Below, piece by piece: positions 1-17,215 of a stretch of 64,000 bases of DNA (position 1 is its first letter; every line of letters begins with the position of its first letter). Position numbers and translations under genes: made by a program. The stretch is from Paguma larvata (Eukaryota; Chordata; Mammalia; Carnivora; Viverridae). The DNA lies in the NCBI GenBank assembly GCA_030068075.1, contig CM057841.1, forward strand, positions 3,842,565 through 3,906,564. Direction: 5' to 3'. Below the pieces are notes generated by a model that worked only from the letters and a program-made list of their open reading frames with translations, was not told the origin of the DNA and ran no database searches.

Positions 1-1
1 C

Positions 2-106
2 CCCAAGCAGGCCCTTGCCTTCGCCCCCTTCTCCCCACCCAAGCGCCTGCGGCTGGTGGTCAGCCATGGCTCCATTGACCTGGACGTCAATGGTGACGGG
101 CCGTGA
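2..106 (+). CDS. KMT5C: KMT5C (SUV420H2) last coding exon, partial
   Basis: The frame from base 2 gives 34 residues and then TGA at 104-106. It includes PPKRLRLVVSHGSIDLDV, which I recognise as the C-terminal tail of histone H4-K20 di/trimethyltransferase SUV420H2/KMT5C. The family enzyme acts in pericentric heterochromatin, converting H4K20me1 to me2/me3. The catalytic SET domain lies in upstream exons outside the window, so nothing can be said about the enzyme's integrity. The exon start is also outside. Identification rests on this short tail and on synteny: COX6B2 follows on the opposite strand, as in human 19q13.42. Confidence 0.85.
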   Translation, partial: PKQALAFAPFSPPKRLRLVVSHGSIDLDVNGDGP

Positions 107-823
107 GGGACCGGAAGGGGAGGCCCCAGGCCAGGAGAGGAAGGGATCCTGCCTAGTGCCCCCTGCCCCCGGCCCATGTTCTCGGTCACTCACTGACCTC
201 TAGAAGGAGCTCTTGGACCTCTGGGAGGGAGCTGGCCCCCGACCCCAGCACAGCTGTGACCCGGGCTGGGGGCTGGGTTGGTTTGGAGACACCCAGGGAT
301 CTGACCCTTGACCCTTTGTGACTGCTGACCCCTGAGCCGCCCCCCCCCCCATAGGGTGCCCTGGCCACTGCTGCCCGTCCCCATCCCCGACTCCAGCCTC
401 AGGACTACAGGAGCCGTTCCCTTCCCTACCCGCCTGCGCAGGGAGCAAAGCCATAAGGGGTGGGGGCCGCCCCATGGTGTCTCCCCAGAAGCCCAGGCCT
501 CAGGAGGCTGTGGAACCGACCTGGGGGCAGCCCTCCCTAGAGACTGCCCTGTGGAGGGGAGTGGGTTTGCGCTCAGCTCCGCAGCTGTCTGAAGCTGGCG
601 GGGGGGAAGGTGGGAGGACGTCTGGGACACGTCCTCACCACCCCGTGGGTCTCAGGGAGGCCGGATGTGACCTCGTCTTTCTCATGGTGCTGTCCCGGGT
701 GCTACTGGGGTGTGGGGGTCCCTCCCCTCCCCCACACCAGAAAGGAGTATGTTGGGGGATTGAAAGCACTTGAACTTTTTATTTTATTAAAACCTTGTTA
801 TAAGCAGCGCCCTTTGTAGCTTT
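107..823 (+). other. KMT5C: KMT5C 3' UTR with polyadenylation signal
   Basis: This is non-coding, GC-rich sequence after the KMT5C stop. A variant poly(A) signal ATTAAA sits at 786-791 in an abruptly AT-rich stretch, as expected at a mammalian 3' end. The several small open frames here are in unrelated frames and resemble no protein I know. Confidence 0.65.
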
Positions 824-1761
824 TCATTTTAATTTATGTGTCGAGGGGATGTTTGTGGAACTTTGGAGGGGCGAAGGGACAATAGGAGGCCCCGAGGATG
901 GCGGAGGACAGAGGCGAGAACCCCGTCCCCAGCCGAGCGGAGCTGGTGAGGAGTGCGCAGACTCCCCCGCTCTTTCGGATGAGGTGACGGTCCGGCGAGC
1001 AGGGTGACTTGCCCGTGACCACGTGGCACTCGGCCACCCCCACACCCTCGTCCGTGTCTTCCCGGTAGGCTCTGTGGGACCAGGGAGACGATGCTTCCAT
1101 AGGGATACCTCCTCCCGGCCACTGTGCCTGAGAGATGGAGACAGCTGCCCACCGGTGAGTGCGTCCTGCGTCCAGGCACCTCTGCGCTGCCTCCAGGGCG
1201 CGGGCGGGCACTGTTCTAGAGCTGAGGCCTCAACCTGAGGGTCGGGAGCAGCCAGGGGCTGGGGGGAGGGCGTGAGGGGCCGGGAGAGGCTGGGGCGGGG
1301 GCGGGGGCGGGGCCACGATGCCTTTACCTCAAAGCCCTTTGGTTCACAGTTCCCAGATCCCCTGTCTGTCTGCCCCGAGACTCCCACTGAGTCTGTTGGT
1401 TTCCTGCCTCCTGTTTGAAAGGAGGCGGGAGAGGAGGGAGGGATGCTGCCTGGAGTACAGGCGCCTCACTGCGGCTTCTAGACCAACAGCGCAACGGAGC
1501 CAGAATCTTCTCTGGGACGGGTGGACTGACGGATGGACGGACATGGGGTGGGGGGCAGGGGCTACAAGGACTTCCGGAGATTCTATTTTAAAAATAGTAA
1601 CTGCACTTGTGCATGCTCGCTCTTCTCAGGGGAGAGGATTCGGAGCCTTGACCCGCTCCCCTAAAGGGTCTGGAACCCAAGTGGTCAGAGGCTCACGCGG
1701 GCTCTGCTGCTGCCTGGAGCCAGCTTGTTCTGGGTCGCGGGATGAGGAGCTGCCCCCCAGC

Positions 1762-1860
1762 CTCCGCCCACCAGATGCCAGTAGCACCCCCTGAGCCGTG
1801 ACATTGCCGGATGTCCCCCTGGGGGCCAGCGCCACCCCACTGACAAGCACTGGGCTGGGG
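1762..1860 (+). mobile_element. MER5-like hAT DNA transposon fragment
   Basis: The segment with CCAGATGCCAGTAGCACCCC followed by ATGTCCCCCTGGGGG matches the remembered interior of MER5A/MER5B, an ancient non-autonomous hAT (Charlie) element. It is truncated and diverged. Confidence 0.6.
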
Positions 1861-3287
1861 CAGCCCGGCGACGGGGAGGGAGTTGCGTGGCTTGTGTGTC
1901 CAGCACTCCTGGGACCACCTCTACCCCCTTAACAAACAGCCCTCGGATGGCAGGTATGTGGGCAGCATCCACCTTGCTGCCAGGTCCTGCCCCGACCCCC
2001 GAGGCGACAGGACAGCAGCGGGGGGCTGGGGGAAGGGAAGTGCGAGAGGCGGCAGGTCCGGGCAGGGCCTCGAACCCCATCACACAGCCTGAGCAAGGGC
2101 ACACGGAAGAAGGCCGGAAGTGAAGGGAAGAAGGAACTGAAAGAAACGGCAAACAGTCACAGCTCACGGGCTCCAGGTCCGCGCTCTGCCTTCTCCTTCG
2201 CCCCTGGTGGCTGGGCCAGCAGCAGAGCCGAGAGCGCCACGCGGGCCGGGCGCCCCAGTCCTGGCCCCCCTTCTCTCCTGACCCTGTTGCATGCACCTGG
2301 CCCTGACCAGATGTCTCCAGGAGCCCCAGGACCCTGGCGATGGGCTGGCCGTCCTGGAGGGCTGTTGGCAACCAGTCACTCCCACCGTGCCGCGTGGTGG
2401 TGTCCACTGGGATTGAACCGACACGCTGATTCGGAGTTCCTCAGGTTGCTTATACAGGCAGAGGCCCCCCCACACCCCCCGAGAACACTGGGCCGGACAA
2501 CTAGCCTGTAGCTCCCAGCATCGTCCTCCCCAGCAGCCGCGTGAGGACGTGCAGGCGTGGTGATTGGGCAGCACAATTCGGATGAGAAGGCCATGGTGCA
2601 TGGTGCACGGGGCCTAGGGAATCGGGGCCGTGCCGCTGGTAAGCTGTGCAGCTGGGACTTGGGCCACTGCAGAGTTCATCAGGCCGTGGGGTCTTCAGGA
2701 GGAGAGAGGCCGACTCCAGAGACAGGAGGCTGGAGCTGGGCACACTGGGGACCGAGGGACCGTGAGCTGGGCCGCAGTGGCTTCCGCAGGGTGGTGGGGA
2801 GGAGGGCAGGACAGGGACAGCGGGTTCCTTGATGGTGTTGTTCCCGGAGCCAAGGGTGAAGGGCAGCCGAGTGCTTTTGTGATTCTGATGGGGAAGCCCC
2901 TGGAAGCGCCTGAGCTGGTCTCCAGATGAGAAGGGAGGAACTGAAGGGCTAAGAGGCAGGGCAAAGAGGGCAAGAGGTGGGCTGGGGTGGCCTGAGGTGG
3001 AGGGGATGGTGCTGGGGGAGGCGAGGGGGGAGGGGAAATAGGAAGGAGGCGGTGACCGAGCAGGGATGCAGGCTGGGAAGCGGGGCGGGCACCTGGGACT
3101 TCCTCTGACCTGGAAGCTGCCCCAGGCCCTGCGGCTGGCGTTGCAGGCTTCAGGGGAGCAGTGGAGAAACTGTCCAGACTTCAGGGCCCGGGGGCCATAA
3201 TGAGGGGGCCATGCCCTGCCTCTGGCTTGGCATCGCAGGGGTGGTGGCCAGGAGTGTGAAGAATGCTCCAGAAGTGGTTGAGGGACT

Positions 3288-3505
3288 GGGGCGCCTGGGT
3301 GGCCCCGTCGGTTGAGCATCTGACTCGATATCGGCTCAGGTCGTGATCTCACGGTTCATGAGTTTGAGCCCCAGGTCAGGCTCTGTGCTGATAGCGTGGA
3401 GCCTGCTTGGGATTCTCTCTGCCCTTTCCCTGCTTGTCCTCTCTCTCTCCCTCCCTCTCTTTCTCTCCCCCCTCCAAAATGAATAAACTTAAAAAAAAAT
3501 AAGTG
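3288..3505 (+). mobile_element. Carnivore SINE (SINEC/CAN-SINE)
   Basis: It begins with GGGGCGCCTGGGTGG, has a tRNA-derived A/B-box head, then a CT-rich stretch and an A-rich tail with AATAAAC near 3480-3500. This is the typical felid SINEC layout, and the copy is nearly full length. Confidence 0.92.
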
Positions 3506-5068
3506 GTGGAGGGCTGAGGGTGGGGATGGAGAACAGGAGGAGCGTTAGGAGTGGCTGCCGGGCACGGGAGAGAAAGTGTACTCGGAGCAGGGTGGCTTGC
3601 TGAGGTCCAGAGGCCAGCTGGGGCGGCACAGGTGGCAGGCTCTGTGCTCAGACATTACCTGGGTGACCTCACTGAGTGTCAGACAGCCGCAGCCCCGCTT
3701 GATGACTCAGAGCTGCCTTGCCTGTGTGGCACTGCCAGCTTCCCTGCCACAGAGGCCGTGCTCCCAGCATGCCCTGTGCACTCACCTGCCCCCACCCCCA
3801 CCTCTCAGGCTGTGGTTGCAGAGGGGAAGTCAGGGGCAAGGTATCGGGGTGAAGCCATCCCAGGAGATGGGACGTCCGGGGTGTGCCCTGGATGGTGCGA
3901 TGGGGGCAGCGTGGAGGGTGTGCTGGGGGACAATCATCCAGGAGTCTGGGAGGAGCTGGGTCCTCCCCTGAATGCTCTCAGCCCCTCCCATCATCCCGCC
4001 TCTCCTGGTAACGGGACTCCGTACCATCTCCGTTTCCTGGGGAAACCGAGGTGCACGCAGGTCGAGAGGCTTGTTCAGGGTCACCCGACAAGTTCTGATT
4101 AGTAACTGCCACCTTCGAACCCTGGATTAAACAAGCCTCTTGAGATGACCTCAGGCAGAGTCTGGGTCCAGGCTGGGTCACAGGAGGCCTACAGCTTCAG
4201 GGAGAAACAGTGGAGCCCAGGACTCAGTCCAGGCTCGAACCCCAGGGCTCTGCGCTCTGTTAAGGGTCACGCCTCAGTCTTGGGGGGTGCGGGGAACAGG
4301 TGGTTGGAGAGGTGACATTTCAGGGGGCATCTGGAATCAGAATGAGTTTTGGGGAGACTGGCTTAGGGCAGATCCAATGCTCGAATGCGGTAGGAGCAAG
4401 TCATTCAGAGAGGAGCTTGGAGTATCCTGGAGAAACGGAGAGCCGGCCGCCCCTGTTCTTCAGGGGAACGGAGGAGGAGCAGACTGCTCTGACTGGAGGG
4501 TGCGGACAGGGCGAGGGGCGCAGAAGACCATCGGGAGGGGCTCCCCGGATGAAGACAGCATGGGAGATGGGAGTCAAACGGGCACGGGAGTGAGGGAGGG
4601 TGGTGAAGAGCCGGGAAAGGGTCCGGAGCAGGGGAGGGAGTGTTGGGGGTCAGCGCTGGGGGGGAGGGGGGTACACAAAAGACCCCCCCGAACTTGGGAA
4701 TGGAAGTCCCAAAAGAGGTTGGCGAGGTGTTTAGACAAGAGAGGAAGAGGTCCTGAGGAGATGGAAGGTGGGTTAAGCGTGGGGATGGAGAGTCAGGAGC
4801 ACACTTGTGGGCGCGTGTTGTCATCCAGAGATGGAGAGAGGACCCTGGGCTGGTGGCGGCTGCCCGCTGGGGGCAGTGGAGCAAGGGCGGGCGGGGCTTG
4901 GTTGCTCCTGCCCTGGACACCCGTCTATCCGCGCTCCACGCCAGCCCCGATGGAGCAGAATCCCCCCTGCCCCCTCTCCCATCAGAACCAGTAGTAGCTG
5001 CAGGGCACAGACCAAGGATTTCTCCAGCCCCCACACCAGATGATGAGAAACAGCAGTAGCAACCTAGC

Positions 5069-5074
5069 TTTATT
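5069..5074 (-). terminator. COX6B2: COX6B2 polyadenylation signal
   Basis: TTTATT on the plus strand is AATAAA on the gene strand. It lies about 85 bases past the COX6B2 stop codon, a normal position for a short 3' UTR. Confidence 0.75.
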
Positions 5075-5159
5075 TGTGGCTTCAGAGAGTCTCCGGGAGA
5101 CTCGAGGACGGTGGGGGGTGTCGGTGCGCTGATCATTCGTGGGGTCGGCACTCAGGCCG

Positions 5160-6064
5160 TCAGATTTTGCCCGCGAAGGTCCCATCCTGGATCTGCTCGG
5201 TCCAGCGCTGCACCTGGGGAGAGGCGGGCGGGAGGGGAGGCAGAGGGCGCCTGTTCGGCTCCGCGGGACCCTCCACCTTCGCCCGCTCCTGCGGGCTGGC
5301 GGCACCCCCTCGACCTGCTCACCCAGCTCCTGGGGCACAGCGAGTGGAACACGCGGAAGTAATACTCGCAGGGCTGCATGCTTTTCCCGCGGCGATTCAT
5401 TTTCTTGACGCAGCGGTGGTAGTCTGCAAGGTGGGGCGGGGCGGGCGGCGGGGTCGCCTCTGGCCAAGTCCCTCCAGGCCAGGCCCCGCCCCTCCAGGAC
5501 TCGATTCCCGCCCCCATCCAGAGAAGGCCACGCCCACTCCCAGTCAGGCCCCGCCTCACCATGGTGGTCCACCCCCTCCAGGCCAGGCCCCGCCCCTCCA
5601 GGACTCGGTCCCGCCCCCGCCGGGTAGGCCCCGCCTATCCCTCCCTCGCCCCGCCCCTGCAGGACAGGGTTTCGGCCCCTCCAGAGCAGGTTCCGCCCAC
5701 TCCCAGCCAGGCTCTGCCTATCTCGCCCCGCCCCCTGGCCCAAGCCCCTCCAGAAGGCCCGCCCACTCCCACCGAGGCCCCGCCCCTTCCAACCGTGACC
5801 CCTTCCAACCGTGGCCCCCTTCTCTCCTCTCCAACGGTCTCCACCACCAAGGCGGGTCCGGGACCCTCTCCCTGTCTTCAGGTGGGGCGGGCCCCTTCCT
5901 GCCTCCTCTACCTCCTCACTCCGTCCCCCTAACCTGGCCCGAAAGGTCTCACCCAGGAAGTTCTGGTAGCAGTTACGGGTCTGGTTCTGGTTGGGGAAGC
6001 GCGGGTCGAAAGGCGGTGTTGGCCATCTCCCCTTGGGGGACTTCTGGGACTCAATATCCAACAT
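5160..6064 (-). CDS. COX6B2: COX6B2, cytochrome c oxidase subunit 6B2 (testis isoform)
   Basis: Three coding exons on the minus strand, 6064-5953, 5423-5323 and 5213-5160, join in phase to 88 residues, the human length. The product is the testis form of subunit VIb, a peripheral intermembrane-space subunit that helps hold the complex IV dimer. The N-terminus [20 protein letters not shown] and C-terminus QDGTFAGKI are diagnostic. The four cysteines of the CHCH fold are present at C32 and C42 (CX9C) and C56 and C67 (CX10C), so it should be imported and oxidised normally. All introns are GT-AG. A splice acceptor at about 6083 shows that the first coding exon also carries 18 bases of 5' UTR, so at least one non-coding exon lies further upstream. 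Intron 1 contains a dense GC-box array. Confidence 0.96.
5440..5840. repeat. Degenerate GC-box tandem array in COX6B2 intron 1
   Basis: About 400 bases are built from imperfect repeats of a CCAGGCCCCGCCC(CTCC) motif at roughly 20-40-base spacing. This gives well over ten Sp1-type CCCGCC boxes. The composition keeps several antisense frames open by chance. Confidence 0.75.
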
Positions 6065-6573
6065 CCAGGGAGGCGGCAGGTCCTGCAGAGGCAGGGTGGC
6101 TCCGTGGGGCCTGGAGGCGCCGCTCGCTTAGACCCCCGCCCAGCTCCTGGCCCCCGCCCCGAAGCCCAGCCCCTGATCCCACCCGCCCTGCCCTCACCAG
6201 ACTGATGTCAACGTGTCACTGGATCAGCTGTGCTTGTCTCTCCACCCAGCGGTGCCCCTTGCTTCTGAGGGTCGGGGTGTCCCAGGAAAAACACGACCCC
6301 TGGGCAGGATTGGCTGGGGCCCCCGGAACCCCAGCCAATGGGAACCGCAGCGCTGCAGGGGACGTTCTGGGCCGCTGGGCAGGGTCTTCGTGGACCACCC
6401 CCACCCCTGGCTTCCTCCCGCTTCCAGCCCGACTGCGCCCTTGCCCCCCGACCCCGCCCCGCGCACACACTAGCACCCAGGCACGATTTTTGCCGAGTCT
6501 CAGACTCCGGCTTTTAATCTCTGCGAAGCTGGGCCACTCCGCGGGCTCTCCCCCGCCCCGCCCCCCGCCCCCC

Positions 6574-6740
6574 AATATATAAACGTATAGATAGCTCTGG
6601 TCTCTACCGGAGAGGGAGCATCCCCCAGCCCGGCCTTTTCAGCACCCTGCTTCTTACGGTACAGGTGCACAGCACCCCGGGGGCCTGTGGGAAGAGGAGG
6701 AAAGAGTAAGGGCGGGGGGGGGGGGTCCAGTACCAGGACC
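6574..6740. other. Unassigned segment with TATA-like and splice-like signals upstream of COX6B2
   Basis: The plus strand has TATATAAA near 6575-6582. The minus strand has an acceptor-like CTTCCCACAG near 6690 and a donor-like ACC|GTAAGA near 6665. These could delimit a small non-coding 5' exon of COX6B2, but I cannot prove it. A minus-strand open frame across the region resembles no protein I know. Confidence 0.3.
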
Positions 6741-7299
6741 AAGGCGGTCTGCAGGGTCTCCGGCTACCTGGCCACGCTGGGCTCCTTTGGACTCTTTGGT
6801 GACTGAAATTGACTCCCCCGAATCCTGCTATTCAAGGCTCTGGGAACTCTGTCTGCTGCGGAGAGAGAGAGAGAAAGCCAGAGGCGGCTTTGGAGGCCAC
6901 AGGAAGCGCATAGTGAAGGCTCAGTAAACCAGTGCTAAAGGAAGGTGAGCTGCAATAAGGGTCCCCACCGGTGTCTTCCTGTCCCCGGTGTCCCTCCCAA
7001 CTTTCTCTCCCTCCTGCCTAGTTGCTATCAAGCCGGCTGTGGATCCTTCACGCCAACATGCAAACGCACTCATCTCTTTCTCTTACGATAAAGCACTCTG
7101 GTGCCCACTTCCTACTCCAGCTACCTCTCTCCATGTCCCTCTTCCCCTTCCAGCAAACTACTTGGAAAAAGCGGGTCTACTCCTCCTCTCTGCATCCCCT
7201 CTTTGCACATGTACCTTCACAGGAAGGTGCATGTACGCGGGCGGGCAGGTAGATATTTAGTGGGAAAATACACACGGCACAGAGTTTACCGTTGCTGCC

Positions 7300-7700
7300 A
7301 TTTGAAAGTGGACAGTTTGGCAGCACTAATCACATTCGCAACGCCGGGCGACCGCCACCTCCGCTTCGCTCCAGAACATTTCATCACCCCAAAAGGAGAC
7401 CCCTGTTCCCAATAAGTAGTCCCTCCTCACTCATCCCATCCCTCCCAGCTCCTGACACCCGCCATTCTGCTCGGATTTGGGTGAACTGCAAGTTTCCTAC
7501 AAATGGAATCGCACACGATGGGGCCTTTTGCGCCCGGCTCCTTTCCCTGAGCGTCGTGTTTTCAAGGGTCGCAGCAGGTGTCCCCTGCTTTCTCTGCTTC
7601 CGTCGGCCTGCCCCGTTCGGGTCTTCGTGCCCACCGTGTACTCCTAGCTTGCATAACTATCCACGTGCCGATGATTTCCCGAATCGTTCCCAACTCACAT
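7300..7700 (+). mobile_element. Old LINE-1 3'-region fragment
   Basis: The run around ACAAATGGAATCGCACACGATG followed by CCTTTTGCGCCCGGCTCC and GTTTTCAAGGGTC matches, with many changes, the 3' non-coding part of old L1M-type LINEs. The left part of this AT-richer region (6980-7300) is unclassified. Confidence 0.5.
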
Positions 7701-7949
7701 GTCTGGCGACCTACCCCGCACCTTCGTCAGAGATCTTGGAAGTAAGATGTCTGAAACGAAATCCCTGAGCCTCTCCCTGCCACCTGCTCCATGCACAGCC
7801 TCTCCGACTACTGCCGATGGCCAAGGCGTCTCCCCAGGGTCCCACACTCCAAACCCTACAGTTGCCCTTGATGCCGCATGGACGTGTCCAACCCACGAGC
7901 CAACCTGTTGGCTCAGCCATAAATCATCTGCATCATCCTGCCTCCTCCT

Positions 7950-8420
7950 CACACTTCCAACACCTCCCTTCTTGTCTCATGCCTGGATCATTCTCCCAGC
8001 TTCCATCCTTGCCGCCTTGCCTTCTCTATGCTTCGGCTGGGGAGAGCCTTTTCAAATGTACATCAGTTGCAGCCATTCGGCCCCAAATCCCCCCAGCTCG
8101 CTCAGCGTCAAAGCCAAAGTCCTTAACACAACCTGTAAGGTCCCATGTGATCGCCACCACTTCCATGACTTTTTCTGACGTCATTTGCTACTCTTGGGGT
8201 CCCTTGGGACTCACTCTTGGTCCAACATGCCACACACACTCGTGCCTCAGGGCCTTTCCAGTGGCCGTTTCCTCCGCAGGGAGCCTACTTTCACCAGATG
8301 TGCACGTGGCTTCCTTCTTCCCCTCCTTCAGGCCTTTACACAAATGACGTCAACTCACTGAGGCCCCTCCTGGACCAACCAGGCCAACACAGGAGGCTGC
8401 CTGCCTTCACTCCCGGTCCC
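7950..8420 (+). mobile_element. LINE-2 3' fragment
   Basis: The segment contains GCCTCAGGGCCTTTCCAGTGG and then CTTCAGGCCTTTACACAAATG...CTCACTGAGGCC, which are hallmarks of the L2 3' end in forward orientation. It is old and diverged. It carries two TGACGTCA palindromes (8177-8184 and 8345-8352), probably incidental. Confidence 0.75.
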
Positions 8421-8483
8421 CCCTCGCCTGCTCTTTTCCCATGGAGCTATCACCTTATGTCATACAATATAACTGACTTAGTT

Positions 8484-8489
8484 TTTAAT
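8484..8489 (-). terminator. GARIN5B: Candidate GARIN5B polyadenylation signal
   Basis: TTTAAT on the plus strand reads ATTAAA on the gene strand, about 290 bases past the stop codon. No AATAAA was seen closer. This is a candidate only. Confidence 0.35.
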
Positions 8490-8529
8490 TGTCAGGGCTC
8501 CTAACTTCAGCACTACACTTATTTTGTCT

Positions 8530-8640
8530 GGACCATTCTCTGCCGTGGTGGACCATCCCGTGCCTTGTAAGATGTTGAACAGCATCCCTGGACTCTACGC
8601 ACAGGATGACAGGCGCATATCCTCCCCAAATTGCTCAGGG
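8530..8640 (+). mobile_element. MER5-like fragment
   Basis: Sequence around AACAGCATCCCTGGACTCTA resembles the interior of MER5-type hAT elements. Short and low confidence. It lies just downstream of the GARIN5B stop codon. Confidence 0.45.
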
Positions 8641-8777
8641 CTATAGCCCTAGTGCTTAGAACAATGCCTAGCATAAGTCAACACTTACTATACACCTAGT
8701 CCATGAGTAAAAGCGAAAAAAGGGAATGATCCTCTCTTCATCCTGCAGCTAATGGAGTTGACAGAACATGTTAGCTG

Positions 8778-15137
<6,360 letters not shown>

Positions 15138-15539
15138 TCACCCCAGATACGGAGTCAGGGACCTGGCGCCTGGGTGCTTGGCCTGCCCAGTGTCCCCCGG
15201 CCCACCAGCCCTGGCCCTTTTTACCCTTGGCAGGTGTCAGAGCTCAGCGGTCCCAGAGGGTGGAGCTTCCCCAGGGCTTGGCCATGGCCCTGCGGTGGGG
15301 GGTGGTCAGCCCTGGCCTGGGGGAGGAGCCTTCGGTGGAGGGGCTTTGTGACCTCATCAGACACATGTGGGACTCTTTCTGGGAACTCTCTGGGAGGCGT
15401 GGGCTCCCTTCTCCTCCAGGCCTGGAGTCTTGAGGGCTGGAGTCTGTGAATCAGAAGCCCCGACTGCAGACCCAAAACTAGTGAAAACTCAGGACTGTCG
15501 GCAGGATCTGTCTTGGACATCATAAGTGGATAATTAACC

Positions 15540-16125
15540 AAAGAGTCTCCCACTTAAGAAGGGAGGCACAAGTATGGCCCCAACTCACCCCTGACCCTTC
15601 CATAGAGCTTGAGGAAGACCCATACCCCCCACCGAGCCTCAGTTTCCCCACGTATAACGGACATGTGTCTGTGTCTGTGGCAGTGATGGCTGAACATTAG
15701 TTATAAAGAGAGGGAGTGAGCCAGACCTCTGGCAGAATCATAACGGTCTCTTTCAACGTGTGACCTTGAACATGTCCCCTTCCTGCCAGCCTCACTTTCC
15801 CTCACCTGGAAAGTAGGGCATAATGGAGCATTCGGGGGATCATGTAAGTAAAACCCCACACTTAAGACACAGCCCAGAGCGCACGCTCAGTGAGCAGTCA
15901 CCCTTGACTCCTTCTGAGGTCTTATTTTGGGGAAAGGGGTTGACTGGCATTCTGGCATTCTAAAAAGTGTGTAATATTGTTTTTTTAAATGGGTCAGTAC
16001 GTGGTCAGTGTAGAAATTCTAGGTAATTCGAACAAGCACAAACAATGAAAGTCACCCATAATCCCATCCCATCTTCCACCCTGAGGGGACCCTTGTCAAC
16101 ATTTTGGTGTATTTTCTTCTAGGAT
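15540..16125. other. GARIN5B 5' flank with MIR and LINE fragments
   Basis: No gene is seen here. A forward MIR-like SINE lies around 15750-15905 (GTGTGACCTTGAACATGTCC, then a CTCACTTTCCCTCACCTGGAAA-type stretch). AT-rich sequence from about 15960 to 16600 resembles an old L1 3' end that was later split by a SINE. Confidence 0.5.
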
Positions 16126-16259
16126 TTTTTTTTTATTATTATTATTATTCTTTAAAACTTATTTTAAAGTAAGCTCTATGCCCAACATGGCACTTGAACT
16201 CGCAACCCAGAGATCGAGAGTCACATGCTCTACTGACTGAGCTGGCCGGGGGCCCCGGG
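16126..16259 (-). mobile_element. SINEC fragment with target-site duplication
   Basis: A reverse-oriented tRNA-derived SINE (T-rich end at 16127, head near 16258) is flanked by TTCTAGGAT at 16117-16125 and TTCTAGGAC at 16260-16268. That is an 8-of-9 direct repeat and marks the insertion site in an older LINE-like sequence. Confidence 0.85.
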
Positions 16260-16290
16260 TTCTAGGACTTCTTAAAAAATCTGTATGCCT

Positions 16291-16334
16291 ATCCATCCAT
16301 CCATCCATCCACCCATCCACCCATCCATCCATCA
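16291..16334. repeat. (ATCC)n microsatellite
   Basis: Simple tandem ATCC/ACCC repeats of about eleven units. Confidence 0.95.
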
Positions 16335-16778
16335 AAACACAAAGTGGGAATCATGCAGGGGTTAGTAGCCTGCTTTCTCTGTCTTAAAGCCACCTCTGTA
16401 TCATCCCCCCTTCATGGCTAATTGTATTCCATCAACAGACGGGTGTCATGTGTTAAACCATCGCTCACTGTTGAACATCTATGTTGTTTCCAATTTGCTG
16501 TTGTGAACACCACCATAATGAACGACCTCAAACTTGCAGCTTTGTCATGTACATGTACTGTAGGGCACTGGATAACCTTCTGGAACCTTCCATTAAATAT
16601 TTGAGTGCCTATGAAGTGCTGTGCACCAGATGAGGCTCAGACCCTGCCCTGGAAGACCAACCACCTCCCCTCTGCTGTCCTGCCCACTAAGGGTTCCTGC
16701 CTCCCGCTATTCCGGGAACCCCGGCACCCAGCCCCCCGCCCTCAGAGACATCACCTCTAAGTGCGCGTGTATGACAAA

Positions 16779-16885
16779 TTTAATTCCTCCTTCTGTATCG
16801 TACAAAGGTCTCTCACATTTTGTACAAAAACCCAGACCTCCTTTCCGTTCCCTCCCCACCCCGACACAAAAAGTAATTGTTTAAT
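16779..16885 (-). terminator. IL11: Candidate IL11 polyadenylation signals
   Basis: Two TTTAAT hexamers (16779-16784 and 16880-16885) read ATTAAA on the gene strand, about 330-440 bases past the stop codon. I cannot tell which is used. Confidence 0.45.
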
Positions 16886-17027
16886 AAATAATATATGCTC
16901 CTGCCCAGGCCCAGAGGTGTGGGGGGCAGGGAAACACTGTGGCCGGACGCCTTAGAGATTCAAGAACCCAGGACTCCAGTTCCCTCCCCCTTTGGTCCCC
17001 AAGTCCACCCGCCTCCCACCCGCCCCC

Positions 17028-17175
17028 TTAAATAAATAAGTATAAATAAGGCACAGATGCCCCCTCCCCACTCTGCCCAGGTTTCCTGGAGGGACCGTCT
17101 CTAATTAGGCAGAGAAGAAGAGGGGGGTGTCTCCCGGCCTCCATGCCCCTAGTCCCAAAATAAATAAATAAATAA
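17028..17175 (-). promoter_or_regulatory. IL11: AU-rich elements in the IL11 3' UTR
   Basis: On the gene strand, 17157-17175 reads as overlapping ATTTA pentamers (TTATTTATTTATTTATTT), and 17028-17050 holds a second pair. Such elements destabilise cytokine mRNAs. They lie 40-190 bases past the stop codon. Confidence 0.7.
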
Positions 17176-17215
17176 GATGTGGCATTGAAGGACGTTGGTG
17201 GTCCCGTGTGGCTGG

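Larger units (their letters stand above)
824..5058. other. Intergenic KMT5C-COX6B2, tail-to-tail
   Basis: The stretch between the two convergent 3' ends has no gene I can support. It holds MIR-like fragments (about 960-1240 and 4020-4275, minus orientation), a MER5-like fragment near 1760-1860 and one SINE (3288-3505). The rest is unique GC-rich sequence whose open frames look like composition artefacts. Confidence 0.6.

Noticed and set aside
3288..3360. tRNA genes suggested by A/B-box sequences in the many SINE heads
   Set aside because: These are tRNA-derived SINE promoters with CT-rich bodies and A-rich tails, not tRNA genes.
5074..6582. 502-codon plus-strand frame antisense to COX6B2
   Set aside because: It is held open by the GC-box array and CG-rich codons. 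It matches nothing I know, and the opposite strand carries verified COX6B2 exons.
6500..6742. Minus-strand 80-codon frame with VHLYRKKQG as a possible lost gene
   Set aside because: No family resemblance or conserved neighbour supports coding. The donor-like GTAAGA in it fits a non-coding COX6B2 5' exon at best.
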